From NCBI RefSeq assembly GCF_011634895.1, contig NZ_SIRR01000032.1, forward strand, positions 45,509 to 109,508: a DNA stretch of 64,000 nucleotides, written 5' to 3'. Shown here in pieces: positions 42,375 through 50,945 of this stretch (positions are counted from its first letter, which is position 1; each line of letters opens with the position of its first letter). A model generated the notes under the pieces. It saw only the letters and a list, made by a program, of their open reading frames with translations, searched no databases and was not told the origin of the DNA. This DNA is from Rheinheimera pleomorphica. Its GTDB lineage: Bacteria > Pseudomonadota > Gammaproteobacteria > Enterobacterales > Alteromonadaceae. The translations under genes were made by a program, and so were the position numbers.

Positions 42375-42390
42375 TAACCCTGAAGAGGTA
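42375..42390. promoter_or_regulatory. NarL-type site upstream of the NIT chemoreceptor
   Basis: TAACCCT-GA-AGAGGTA has one mismatch to the 7-2-7 NarL consensus. It lies about 75 bases before the start codon of a nitrate-sensing chemoreceptor. Confidence 0.6.
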
Positions 42391-42463
42391 GTCACCTTTG
42401 CCTGCTTAGCAATTGGGTGGTTTTTACCTAAAATGGTGGTAATTTTCACCCCGAGGCCGTTTT

Positions 42464-44425
42464 ATGACGCACTTTATCCGCAACTTGTCTATCAGCCGTA
42501 AACTGATGTTATTACTTTTGCTACCGGCAGTGGCGGCGTTATGGTTGGCGCTGGGCCGGATTAGCGACAGCTGGCAGCAGGTTGCTCTGGCTGAGCATGT
42601 TAGCCAGGCTATTAAGGCGTCAGCCACAACCAATGCCTTAGTGGCCACCCTGCAAGCTGAGCGCGGAGCCAGTGGTGTTTATCTGGCTAGCAATGGTAAC
42701 CGCTTTGCCCAGCGTCTGGCGCAATTACGCCAGCAAAGCGATCAGCGTTTACAGGCGTTTTTAGCTTTGCAATTGCCCGAGCTTAGTGCGCTGCAACAAC
42801 AGCTTGGCGAGCTTAATGCGTTGCGCCGGCAGGTTGACCAGCAAAGTATTAACAATGCCGCTTCGGCTGAGCGTTATACCGCACTGATTACTGCCATGAT
42901 TGCGCAAAACCATCAGTTGGAGGCGGCATTGACGCATCGGGATATGGCGCAGCAACTGGCGATTCTAAACCAGTTTATAGAAATGAAAGAGCGCGCCGGG
43001 CGCGAGCGTGCCATTTTAGGTTTGGTGTTTAGTCGTGGCAGTTTTAACAGTGAATTACTGGCCCGCTTTAGCAATAACTTAGGCGCTTATAATGCGTTTG
43101 CCGAAAACTTTTTACGTATGGTCAGCCCACAACAGCAAAGTGCCTGGCGCACTCTTAGCCAGCATAACAGCTTTGCTAAAGTGGCCCACCTGCAACAACT
43201 AGCGTTTAACACCGCACTGGGTGAGCCGCTTAATGTGGATGATGGCCAGTGGTTTGACCTTGCTACTAGCCGTTTGGCGCAAATGGCTGAATTTGAAACC
43301 GCACTGAAAGCCGGTATTGCCGCCTCTGCTGAGCGGCTGCAGCAGCAGTCGGTGCGCCAATTAGGGTTGTTGGCGGCGGCTATTGTGTTGATAAGTGCCG
43401 TGCTGACGATTGTTGCAGCTATTACCATGCGCAGTATCTCGGCTGCAGTATGCAGTATTGAAAGCACTATAACCGCACTGGCAAAGCGCGATCTTACCGC
43501 ACGCAGCCACTATAAAAGTAAAGACGAGTTTGGTCGCATTGCCGACAGCACCAATAATATGGCGCAGCAGCTGCTGCGGGTTATTCATGAAATTGGCGGC
43601 GCTACCGCCCAGGTCGCTACCGCCGCCGAGCAATCTTCGGCGGTAACGCTGCAAACCAGTAAAGGTGTGCAGCAGCAAAAGCAAGACACTGAAATGGTGG
43701 CCACTGCGATGCATGAAATGAGTGCTACAGTGCGTGATGTTGCCGCCAGCACAGCAGAAGCGGCAGAGCTGTCGGAAACCGTGCAAGCCGGTGCAGCCCG
43801 GGGGCAAAGCCGGTTAGAGCAAACCATAGCGCTTATTCAGCGTTTATCCGGCCAGGTCGACAGCACCGCTAAAGTGATTGATCAGGTAAAACAGGACAGT
43901 GATGCCATTACCTCGGTGCTGGATGTTATTCGCGGCATTGCCGAGCAAACTAACTTGCTGGCGTTAAATGCAGCGATAGAAGCGGCCCGGGCCGGCGAGC
44001 AAGGCCGCGGTTTTGCCGTGGTCGCCGACGAAGTGCGCACTCTGGCGCAGCGCACGGCGCAGTCCACCGGTGATATTCAGCGCATGATAGAAGGTTTACA
44101 ACAAGGCGCAATCCAGGCCACTGATGCGATGCGCATTAGCCTGAGTCAGGCGCAGGAAGGCCGCGATAAAGTGGCTGAAACGGGTGATATTCTGGCACAG
44201 GTGCTACAGGGTATTAATGGTATTAATGATAAAAATATGCAAATCGCTTCAGCGGCCGAGCAGCAAGCTGCAGTAGCTGATGAGATTAACCAAAAAATTC
44301 TTAATATTAGTGACGTAGCAGTACAAACCAGTGCCGGCGCCGAGCAAACCTCCACCACCAGTCGTGAGTTAGCGCGCTTAGCTGAACAATTACAACAACA
44401 GGTAGGGCGTTTTACCCTGGCCTGA
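42464..44425 (+). CDS. Methyl-accepting chemotaxis protein with NIT sensor domain
   Basis: The 653-residue protein has a first membrane helix ([24 protein letters not shown]), a periplasmic region of about 270 residues with the NIT hallmarks ([20 protein letters not shown] and [25 protein letters not shown]), a second helix near 310-335, a HAMP domain, and the methyl-accepting domain with hairpin [48 protein letters not shown] domains sense nitrate and nitrite. It should direct swimming in nitrate gradients. A NarL-type site lies upstream. Confidence 0.92.
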   Translation: MTHFIRNLSISRKLMLLLLLPAVAALWLALGRISDSWQQVALAEHVSQAIKASATTNALVATLQAERGASGVYLASNGNRFAQRLAQLRQQSDQRLQAFLALQLPELSALQQQLGELNALRRQVDQQSINNAASAERYTALITAMIAQNHQLEAALTHRDMAQQLAILNQFIEMKERAGRERAILGLVFSRGSFNSELLARFSNNLGAYNAFAENFLRMVSPQQQSAWRTLSQHNSFAKVAHLQQLAFNTALGEPLNVDDGQWFDLATSRLAQMAEFETALKAGIAASAERLQQQSVRQLGLLAAAIVLISAVLTIVAAITMRSISAAVCSIESTITALAKRDLTARSHYKSKDEFGRIADSTNNMAQQLLRVIHEIGGATAQVATAAEQSSAVTLQTSKGVQQQKQDTEMVATAMHEMSATVRDVAASTAEAAELSETVQAGAARGQSRLEQTIALIQRLSGQVDSTAKVIDQVKQDSDAITSVLDVIRGIAEQTNLLALNAAIEAARAGEQGRGFAVVADEVRTLAQRTAQSTGDIQRMIEGLQQGAIQATDAMRISLSQAQEGRDKVAETGDILAQVLQGINGINDKNMQIASAAEQQAAVADEINQKILNISDVAVQTSAGAEQTSTTSRELARLAEQLQQQVGRFTLA

Positions 44426-44429
44426 TGTC

Positions 44430-44654
44430 TCAGGCCAGTTTGGCATTAAACAAAGCGGCGATAAGATCCGACTGGGTTATGACTCCAACCAGCTGCAAGC
44501 TGCTGTAGGTGACAATAAACAGCGCAATACAGGCTGAAAGAGCCACTTTTAGCCGTTCTGTTAGTGGTATAGCAGAAAGCCGCTGGCTGTCGCGTTTAAT
44601 GAGCCTAAGCTGTGCCAGTAGGGCGCTCAGCAGATTTTTCGCTTGGCGTTGCAA
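44430..44654 (-). pseudogene. Probable internally deleted HPP-CBS membrane protein gene
   Basis: The 74-codon frame (TTG start) joins two unlike parts. The first 54 residues end with IPLTERLKVALSACIALFIVTYSS, resembling the first helix of HPP-family membrane proteins. The last 20, LVGVITQSDLIAALFNAKLA, are the closing strand-helix of a CBS domain. HPP-CBS proteins of about 370 residues are common beside NO-reductase genes, so a large in-frame deletion is the simplest reading. The start is not certain because the frame stays open upstream. Confidence 0.45.
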
Positions 44655-44767
44655 GGCGATATCCAGAATTTGGAGAAAAGGGGGACAAGTATACGCCGTT
44701 AGCAGAAAAAAGACACCCGCGCACCCTGGCGCATATGGTTTATTTGCCCGGCTGGCTATTTGCTGCG

Positions 44768-45064
44768 CTAAACGGCAGTGTCGGCCGCGATGATGTTATT
44801 GCGGATCAGGCTGCGTTTAACACTTAGGCATAATTTGCCAAAACGTCTTAGTTCATCAAACTTGGGCGTGCGGCCATTTTTAATGGCGTGCTGCCAAAAC
44901 GACACTTCGGCGTCCACCATCTCCAGCAATTTTTTTGGGCAGCCCTGACAGTCGGTGTTGGTAATACCACAGACAAAGGTGGCAGGCTCATATAATGGCA
45001 GGGTAGCTTTAACCTCAAGCAGTAATTGCTGCATTGCGGTTTTAAGATCAGGTTTAGTCGACAT
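44768..45064 (-). CDS. Hypothetical cysteine-containing protein beside norZ
   Basis: This 98-residue soluble protein has a central cysteine group, TFVCGITNTDCQGCPKKLLEMVDAEVSFWQHAI (C-x7-C-x2-C, plus one cysteine later), within a predicted helical protein. I recognise no domain. It is transcribed in the same direction as norZ, downstream of it, behind a terminator. The cysteines could bind a metal or Fe-S cluster, which would fit NO-related chemistry, but this is inference. The start is ATG 45064. Confidence 0.6.
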   Translation of the reverse strand: MSTKPDLKTAMQQLLLEVKATLPLYEPATFVCGITNTDCQGCPKKLLEMVDAEVSFWQHAIKNGRTPKFDELRRFGKLCLSVKRSLIRNNIIAADTAV

Positions 45065-45163
45065 AATACTAACCTCTGGTTACGGCAACCGGACTAATTG
45101 TACGGTTTTGTTCCCCACGTGACGATGATACAAAATGGGTATGTCAGCAGGGCATTAACAAGT

Positions 45164-45192
45164 AAGACACCGCAGCCACGCTACGGTGTCTT
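45164..45192 (-). terminator. Hairpin terminator of norZ
   Basis: AAGACACCG (45164-45172) pairs with CGGTGTCTT (45184-45192). On the minus strand it is followed by a weak T-rich stretch. It lies just after the norZ stop. Confidence 0.7.
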
Positions 45193-45207
45193 TAACTAAC
45201 AGGAGTA

Positions 45208-47475
45208 TTAGCTTAGCTGTTGCAGTGGCTGCCGGGCGGCTTTGCTGTCAAACACGCCTTTAACCACTTGCCCACTTACTGCTAAGGCACCGATGATAAA
45301 GATCACATCGCCAACCGTGCGTACCCAGCGTAGCGTATGCAAAATGTCGCTTTGCATAAAGGCTTCACTACGGGCATACCATAAGCCTTCGGTAGCGCTG
45401 GCGTAAAACTGAATAAAACCAATTGGTAACAGGCTGCTAAACAGCATCAGTACCAGGCCGCCGTTCATCCACCAAAAGGCGGTTTTCATCAGTTTTTCAT
45501 CAAACACCAGTTGTGGCCGGATATAACGCAGAATAAGCAGACAGAAACCCAGCGCCAGGAAGCCGTAGACACCAAACAGCGCCGCATGGGCATGGGTTGG
45601 CGTGGTGTTTAAGCCTTGCAGGTAATACAGCGCGATAGGTGGGTTAATCATAAAACCAAACACACCGGCACCAAGCATATTCCAAAATGCTACCGCGACG
45701 AAAAACATCAGTGGCCATTTAATATCGCCCATCCAGGGTGCTTTGTTTTTTAAGCGCCAGTTTTCCCAGGCTTCATAGCCCAGCACCACCAGTGGTACCA
45801 CTTCCAGTGCACTAAAGGTGGCGCCAACCGCCATCACCGGCGTAGTAGTGCCGGAGAAATACAAATGGTGGAAGGTGCCCGGAATGCCGCCTAACATAAA
45901 CAGTGACGCTGACGCCAGGCTGGCGCTGGTGGCCACACTGCGTGATACCAGCCCCATGCTGTGGAAGATAAACGCCAGCGATACGGTGGCGAACACTTCA
46001 AAGAAGCCTTCTACCCATAGATGGACTACCCACCAGCGCCAGTACTCCATTACCGATAAATGCGTACGCTCACCATAAAACAAGCCGGCACCGTAGAATA
46101 AGCCGACACAGATTACCGAGGCGGCAAACAGTGCCAGCAGGTTTTTGTCCCCGGGGGCTTTAAAGGCCGGTACCACAGCGCGCAGCATCAGTACTAACCA
46201 GAACAGCACGCCAACGTATTTAATAATTTGCCAGAAGCGGCCAATATCAATGTACTCGTAACCCTGATGGCCAAACCAGAAGCTTAAATGCTCGGGCATT
46301 ATTTGCATAATGGCAAAGTAGTTACCGGCAAAAGAGCCCGCTACCAGCACCACTAAGGCCCAGAACAGCAGATCGACGCCCAGTTTTTGGAACTTCGGAT
46401 CTTTACCGCCGTTAATAATCGGCGCTAAAAATAGCCCGGCGGCTAAAAAGCCGGTGGCGATCCAGAACATCGCGGCCTGAATATGCCAGGTGCGCGCCAG
46501 GCTGTATGGCAGCCATTCAGTAGTGTTTAAACCGTAAAAACCATCACCCTCTACCGTGTAGTGCGCGGTAAAGCCGCCCAGCATCACCTGCAAGGTAAAT
46601 AGCGCAACCACCACCAGAATATATTTGCCCAGCGCTTTTTGTGATGGCGTAAGTTTAAGCCGTGCAATAGGGTCTTGTTTAGGTGCTGCGGGCTCTTCTT
46701 CATCATGTTTGCGTAAAAACGCCCAGCCCCAAATCAGGCCTCCGACACCGGCGATCAGTAAAATAATACTGACCAAAGACCAAATCAGGTTCTCGGCGGT
46801 AGGGCGGTTATCAATTAGCGGCTCGTGCGGCCAGTTATTGGTATAGGTTGCGCTATCCGGGTGGCGCTCAGTGCTGGCGGCCCAGGCAGTCCAGAAGAAA
46901 AACTGTGTCATTTCCTGCCGACGGCTTAAAGACGGCAGGGTATTGTTTTTCATCGCATAGTTAGCGCGGGTTTGGCTAAGCGCAATATCATCGCCAAATA
47001 AGGCAATATAGTGCTCTGCCGTTTGCGCGATAGCCTGTACCCGGCGGTCGCTCAGCACCAGAGTATCAGTGGCTTTATCATAGCTGTTAGTGCGATAGGC
47101 CTGCTTTAATGCAAATTGCAGCGTATTTTGCTGGCCGGGTGTCAAGGCGTCGTAGCTTAAACCAAACTCATCCTGTGCTGCCAGTTCCAGCCAGGCCATC
47201 AGCTCGCGGTGCAGCCAGTCGGCCGTCCAGTCTGGTGCCTGGTAAGCACCATGGCCCCAGATAGAGCCCAGCTGCATACCGCCAACCGATTGCCAGGCCG
47301 TCTGGCCGTTTAAGATAGTCTCGTTAGTCATCAGCACCTGGCCTTGCTGGCTAAGCACTTTTGCCGGAATAGGCGGCGCCGAGCGATACACCTCGGCACC
47401 AAAATAGCCCAGCACGCTAAAGGTGATGGCTAAAATGGTAATTAGCAGCCACCAGAGTTTACGATATCCGGCCAT
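45208..47475 (-). CDS. norZ: Quinol-dependent nitric oxide reductase (qNOR)
   Basis: The 755-residue protein is the single-subunit NorB/NorZ type. An N-terminal helix is followed by a periplasmic cytochrome-c-like domain without haem motif (TNETILNGQTAWQSVGGMQLGSIWGHGAYQAPDWTADWLHRE), then fourteen-helix core segments with the ligand histidines (WHIQAAMFWIATGFLAAGL, VHLWVEGFFEVFATV, GTFHHLYFSG, TPTHAHAALFGVYGFLALG). It reduces NO to N2O using quinol. AAGGGGG precedes the ATG. Three NorR sites and a sigma-54-like element lie upstream. It serves NO removal. Confidence 0.95.
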   Translation of the reverse strand: MAGYRKLWWLLITILAITFSVLGYFGAEVYRSAPPIPAKVLSQQGQVLMTNETILNGQTAWQSVGGMQLGSIWGHGAYQAPDWTADWLHRELMAWLELAAQDEFGLSYDALTPGQQNTLQFALKQAYRTNSYDKATDTLVLSDRRVQAIAQTAEHYIALFGDDIALSQTRANYAMKNNTLPSLSRRQEMTQFFFWTAWAASTERHPDSATYTNNWPHEPLIDNRPTAENLIWSLVSIILLIAGVGGLIWGWAFLRKHDEEEPAAPKQDPIARLKLTPSQKALGKYILVVVALFTLQVMLGGFTAHYTVEGDGFYGLNTTEWLPYSLARTWHIQAAMFWIATGFLAAGLFLAPIINGGKDPKFQKLGVDLLFWALVVLVAGSFAGNYFAIMQIMPEHLSFWFGHQGYEYIDIGRFWQIIKYVGVLFWLVLMLRAVVPAFKAPGDKNLLALFAASVICVGLFYGAGLFYGERTHLSVMEYWRWWVVHLWVEGFFEVFATVSLAFIFHSMGLVSRSVATSASLASASLFMLGGIPGTFHHLYFSGTTTPVMAVGATFSALEVVPLVVLGYEAWENWRLKNKAPWMGDIKWPLMFFVAVAFWNMLGAGVFGFMINPPIALYYLQGLNTTPTHAHAALFGVYGFLALGFCLLILRYIRPQLVFDEKLMKTAFWWMNGGLVLMLFSSLLPIGFIQFYASATEGLWYARSEAFMQSDILHTLRWVRTVGDVIFIIGALAVSGQVVKGVFDSKAARQPLQQLS

Positions 47476-47566
47476 ACAGCCCCCTTACATCATTGTTATT
47501 GCGCCCAAGTGTCATAGATCACTCCTGTTTTTTTATAGCAGCGGCGGTGTCGCCTATAGGGAGTGT

Positions 47567-47582
47567 TACAAGAACCAAGCCA
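47567..47582 (-). promoter_or_regulatory. Sigma-54-like promoter of norZ
   Basis: The minus strand reads TGGCTTGGTTCTTGTA: TGGC at -24, ten bases, then GT where GC is usual at -12. The deviation lowers confidence, but its position relative to the NorR array matches the ric promoter within one helical turn. Confidence 0.55.
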
Positions 47583-47634
47583 TGTTTTAATTAGTTGTTT
47601 TTAAACGACTTTCTGTTTTGTGGCGTAAGATTAG

Positions 47635-47690
47635 GGTGGTTTTAACCTTGACATGGCTGGGTTTAAAATACCTTTAGGGTATAAATTACC
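47635..47690. promoter_or_regulatory. Three NorR binding sites upstream of norZ
   Basis: Exact GGT-N7-ACC matches occur at 47635-47647 (GGTGGTTTTAACC), 47660-47672 (GGTTTAAAATACC) and 47678-47690 (GGTATAAATTACC). Start-to-start spacing is 25 and 18 bp, nearly the same as at ric. Confidence 0.88.
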
Positions 47691-47793
47691 CTAAGCCTGA
47701 TTGCTGTTGGTGTTTTCTACCTCTTTAGCGATATAGGCAGGGCGCTAAAGTTGTTTTATGGTGGCGCGCAAAGATGACTAAGAGAGCTGCCAG

Positions 47794-48174
47794 ATGGAAT
47801 ACTATTTACCGGTAAAACAACTGCATATGTTTTGCGCTTATTTAAGCGCAGCCTTGTTTGTGCTGCGGTTATTGTTGGATATGGCCGGCAAACCCGGTTG
47901 GCGCTTAAACCCGGTGCGACACTTGCCGCATATTAACGATACGCTATTGCTAACACTGGCTTTTACGCTTCTGGCCATAGGCCCCTGGCAGCCCTTTGCG
48001 CATCAATGGCTGGGCTTTAAAATTTTACTGTTGCTTGGCTATATTGTGTTTGGTATTGGCGCGTTAAAACAGCGCTTGCCTGTGCCAATACGCATATTGT
48101 GCGCCGTATTGGCGCTGGCACAATTGGCCGGTATTTTTTACCTGGCCCGGTTTAAACCACTGCTGTTTGTTTGA
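47794..48174 (+). CDS. SirB2 family membrane protein
   Basis: The 126-residue product has four hydrophobic segments: LHMFCAYLSAALFVLRLLLDM, LLLTLAFTLLAIGPWQP, FKILLLLGYIVFGIGAL and ILCAVLALAQLAGIFYLARF. Its opening, with the conserved K-x-x-H in YLPVKQLHM, fits SirB (invasion gene expression up-regulator), a family without known biochemical function. It is divergent from norZ, so it could share the NorR region, but I see no rightward sigma-54 element. Confidence 0.75.
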   Translation: MEYYLPVKQLHMFCAYLSAALFVLRLLLDMAGKPGWRLNPVRHLPHINDTLLLTLAFTLLAIGPWQPFAHQWLGFKILLLLGYIVFGIGALKQRLPVPIRILCAVLALAQLAGIFYLARFKPLLFV

Positions 48175-48244
48175 TGGTATATGACGGGGCGCCCATTCTC
48201 ATGTTACTGGCACCCCGAAGTTGCAACGGCACATTTGATGAACA

Positions 48245-48335
48245 GGGCGCAAGCATGCGCCCCTACGATGCTCTGGGTTTAACGATGACATTTGGTGTTA
48301 GCCTCGGGTTGGGTAGGGGCGCATTATTACGCCCC
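48245..48335. repeat. Inverted pair of REP-like palindromes (BIME-like)
   Basis: A forward copy at 48245-48267 (GGGCGCAAGCATGCGCCCC then TACG) and an inverted copy at 48313-48335 (GTAGGGGCGCATTATTACG then CCCC) flank a 45-base spacer. The spacer resembles the one after the last copy at 63934, so the pair is the full unit. Confidence 0.8.
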
Positions 48336-48349
48336 AGATTTAACCCGCG

Positions 48350-50155
48350 TTAGGCGCTACGCTGTGCTCTATTATTCGATTGTTGTCGTTGATAATGCCG
48401 CAGGCTATGCTCCAAGCGACGGCCGCTGCTAAAAGCAGACACCCGCTTTAAATAGCCGATAACCCGGGTGCCATAGTCAATATCCTTACTGCCGCATTGG
48501 GCACAGGCGCACAGTGTGCGTTTGTCGATAGCCTCGCAGCTGTTGCAGATGGTAATTTTCACGTTGACGCAAAAGTAGTTACAGCCGGTTTGGGCGGCGA
48601 TATTCAGCAGGTTAACGTAACCTCTCTGGTCGAGTTTTTCTGCCAGATTTAAATGCAGTGCCGAGCCACCATCGAGGTAATCCAGCAGCTGCCGGCCATG
48701 TAGCTGAAATTTGTCCAGCGTATTGCTGTGCTCATCTTCTACCACATAAAAATACGAGTTATAGCAATCACGCGGCACAAAGTAGCCATCTTCGCGGTCC
48801 CACTTAGCGTTTTTCACGCCCAGGTTTTCCGCCGGCACAAACTCGGTATTAAACATATAGCCATATTCGGCCTTGGCGGCTTTGTTAGCATCAAAGATCA
48901 CTTTTAGCTGTTGCTGCACAAAGTGGATATAGGCCGGGTTATTGCCAGCGGTTAAGCCCTGTGATTCAGCGGCTTCTACCATGCCGTTTATGCCAATGGT
49001 TAGAAATTGCTTGTCCAGGCTGATAAAGCCAGCGTCGTATACGGTGAGCAAACCGGCGGCTTTGTATTGTTCCATTAACTTACGGTAGGCGACCTGATAT
49101 TTATGAATTTTCGCCACTTCCACAGCCAGGTCGCGGCCATCCTGCACCAGGCGGTTGATATTAATGGTGATCACATTAATAGAGCCGGTGGCGACGCCGC
49201 CGGCACCTAGTGAGTAAGAAAAGGTATTGTCGCTGATTTCACTGCGCAGGCGGCAGCAGCTGGCCAACGAGTCGGCATTCTCAGACTGGTAAATAAAGAA
49301 CGAGTTACCCTCGGCCATCTCGCGGGCGATGTCGTTGGCAAAAGCATTGTCTTTACATTTTCCATTATCGGTAAGCATCGCCACGGTGACTACCGGAAAG
49401 GTCAGTACGGTTTTTTCCCGCTCTTTATTAAACCAGCTTAAAAAGAACTGCTGCAAGGCAGCAACAGATGACCACTCTGGTTTTACAAAGTCCGGAAACA
49501 CAAAATTGCCAAACATGCTGTCGAAGTAGTGCTGATCGTACACCGAGATATTCCAGAATACGCTTTGGTAGCCGCGCGCGGCAGCTGGTTGATTCAGCGC
49601 GTATACCACATGCTGCAAGTGGTTTTCGATTTGCTTGCGATGCGTTTGCAGGTAGTTATCGCCATAGTCTTTACGGGCAAAGTAATCAAAGTAGGTTAAA
49701 AACTCCACCGTGGCCACGGCGCCGGCAAACTGGCTGGACACGGCAAACACAAAGTTAACAAAGCAGCCGCAGAAGGATTCTAAATGCTTCGGCGCTTGCG
49801 ACTCGCCACCCAGTTTGGTTAAGCCATCACGTAAAAACGGATACATCGTCACCGATACGCAGTACGGCTTTAAGCTGGTCTCGTCATGCACATATATTTC
49901 ATGCTCAGTTATTTGCCGCAGGTATTCCGCGGCTAGCTCAGCGCCAAATAACTCACTGATTTTATTGCTAACTAAAGCGCGGTTGACCTGAATAAACTGA
50001 TCTTTCATCAGTTCGGCTTCCAGTGTGGCAATGTTTTTTTGCGTCACGTTAGCGTTGGCATCTAATTTTGAGCCATCGGCGGCATTAGTGGCATGCAGGT
50101 AGTTGTCGATAAAGCTGAGTTTTTGTTGTAGTTGCGAGAAATTAAGCGCTTGCAT
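48350..50155 (-). CDS. nrdD: Class III anaerobic ribonucleoside-triphosphate reductase
   Basis: The 601-residue protein begins without an ATP-cone regulatory domain. It contains the RNR barrel segments NSFFIYQSENADSLASCCRLR, GSINVITININRL and NPAYIHFVQQQLKVIFD, then the zinc site CNSCEAIDKRTLCACAQCGS and glycyl-radical loop TRVIGYLKRVSAF at the C-terminus. It makes dNTPs without oxygen. It follows nrdG by 18 bases in one leftward operon. Lack of the ATP cone suggests reduced or different allosteric control. Confidence 0.92.
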   Translation of the reverse strand: MQALNFSQLQQKLSFIDNYLHATNAADGSKLDANANVTQKNIATLEAELMKDQFIQVNRALVSNKISELFGAELAAEYLRQITEHEIYVHDETSLKPYCVSVTMYPFLRDGLTKLGGESQAPKHLESFCGCFVNFVFAVSSQFAGAVATVEFLTYFDYFARKDYGDNYLQTHRKQIENHLQHVVYALNQPAAARGYQSVFWNISVYDQHYFDSMFGNFVFPDFVKPEWSSVAALQQFFLSWFNKEREKTVLTFPVVTVAMLTDNGKCKDNAFANDIAREMAEGNSFFIYQSENADSLASCCRLRSEISDNTFSYSLGAGGVATGSINVITININRLVQDGRDLAVEVAKIHKYQVAYRKLMEQYKAAGLLTVYDAGFISLDKQFLTIGINGMVEAAESQGLTAGNNPAYIHFVQQQLKVIFDANKAAKAEYGYMFNTEFVPAENLGVKNAKWDREDGYFVPRDCYNSYFYVVEDEHSNTLDKFQLHGRQLLDYLDGGSALHLNLAEKLDQRGYVNLLNIAAQTGCNYFCVNVKITICNSCEAIDKRTLCACAQCGSKDIDYGTRVIGYLKRVSAFSSGRRLEHSLRHYQRQQSNNRAQRSA

Positions 50156-50173
50156 GGCATATCCCTTAGCAGG

Positions 50174-50626
50174 TTATTGACGGATAAATAAATGGTTCAG
50201 GCGTTGGCCTGTGCGTAAATCGGTAAAGATCTGGTTAGTGTGCAGGCTGTCCAGGCCGCCACGTTCTGAGCGCCAACGGCCGGTTTTCAGGTAAGTTAGC
50301 CGCTGTTTCAGTGCCGGGCCGACATCGTCTAAGCCGGTATATAAACAGGTATTAAGGTTGGCACTGCGGCTTAGCTCCAGCAGCGCTATTAGTGCATCAG
50401 GCTGCCATTCACCGCCTAAAAACAACACGCAGCTGATCAGGCCTTTATAGCTGTCTAAGCGATGCTGCAAGTAAAGCGGCGTTAGCGCTGTGCCCTGGTC
50501 GCTGCGCCAGCTATAGCTGCTATGGCAGCCTTTGCAGCCCAGTTGACAGCCGGCTATGGTGAAGGCCAGTGACACCTCATTTGGCACTTCCTGAAAAACG
50601 ATTTGCTCATCGGTGAATCTAAGCAT
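50174..50626 (-). CDS. nrdG: Anaerobic RNR activating protein (radical SAM)
   Basis: The 150-residue protein starts MLRFTDEQIVFQEVPNEVSLAFTIAGCQLGCKGCHSSYSW, with the radical SAM motif C-x3-C-x2-C (CQLGCKGC), and later ISCVLFLGGEWQPDALIALLE, the GGE motif. It generates the glycyl radical on NrdD. It is the first gene of the operon. Upstream are an FNR site and a NarL-like palindrome. Confidence 0.92.
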   Translation of the reverse strand: MLRFTDEQIVFQEVPNEVSLAFTIAGCQLGCKGCHSSYSWRSDQGTALTPLYLQHRLDSYKGLISCVLFLGGEWQPDALIALLELSRSANLNTCLYTGLDDVGPALKQRLTYLKTGRWRSERGGLDSLHTNQIFTDLRTGQRLNHLFIRQ

Positions 50627-50679
50627 TTAGTCCTCTATATAGTGTTTTTCTGTCTTGATGGCACTAGATATTGTGTTTT

Positions 50680-50794
50680 AGCTTAGCGTTAGCTGTCGGC
50701 AAAAGTTTGATCTGGATCACGTTTTAACCGGGCTGAAATTGCCATGGCCGCGTCAGAGCGCATTAAAGCTGAGCTTGTTACCCCATCGGGGGTA
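50680..50794 (-). promoter_or_regulatory. FNR/NarL-type promoter of nrdGD
   Basis: TTGAT-CTGG-ATCAC (50707-50720) is an FNR site with one mismatch. A TAAGCT -10 lies 21 bp downstream on the minus strand (50680-50685). Further upstream the palindrome TACCCC-ATCG-GGGGTA (50779-50794) has NarL 7-2-7 dimensions. Confidence 0.7.
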
Positions 50795-50827
50795 AGTTGT
50801 TTTTGCCAAGGCCCAGGATGGAAAAAC

Positions 50828-50859
50828 AAAAAAACCGCCCGCTGAAAACCAGGGGCGGT
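50828..50859 (-). terminator. Terminator of the porin gene
   Basis: On the minus strand ACCGCCC (50859-50853) pairs with GGGCGGT (50840-50834), followed by seven Ts. It ends the leftward porin transcript. Confidence 0.9.
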
Positions 50860-50911
50860 GCAGAGGAGCCAAAACAACATTGGCCAACGTGGAGCTATGA
50901 GAGAAGTGATT

Positions 50912-50934
50912 GGGCGCAATGATGCGCCCCTACG
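50912..50934. repeat. REP-like palindrome
   Basis: GGGCGCA-ATGA-TGCGCCCCTACG, immediately after the porin stop codon. Confidence 0.85.
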
Positions 50935-50945
50935 GATACATATAT

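Noticed and set aside
42431..42447. Second NarL-like palindrome before the chemoreceptor (TACCTAA / GGTGGTA)
   Set aside because: The heptamers are three bases apart instead of two, and both deviate from consensus.
44509..44827. Two rightward ORFs overlapping the HPP-CBS remnant and the 98-residue gene
   Set aside because: They are antisense to better-supported leftward frames, lack ribosome sites and show no domain.
45078..45090. A GGT-N7-ACC match upstream of the 98-residue protein gene
   Set aside because: It is single (a second near-match lacks ACC) and lies only 14 bases before the start codon, leaving no room for a sigma-54 promoter. One match of this kind is expected by chance in a window this size.
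48171..48353. Short rightward ORF after the SirB2 gene
   Set aside because: Most of it runs through the inverted REP pair, and it has no recognisable protein character.
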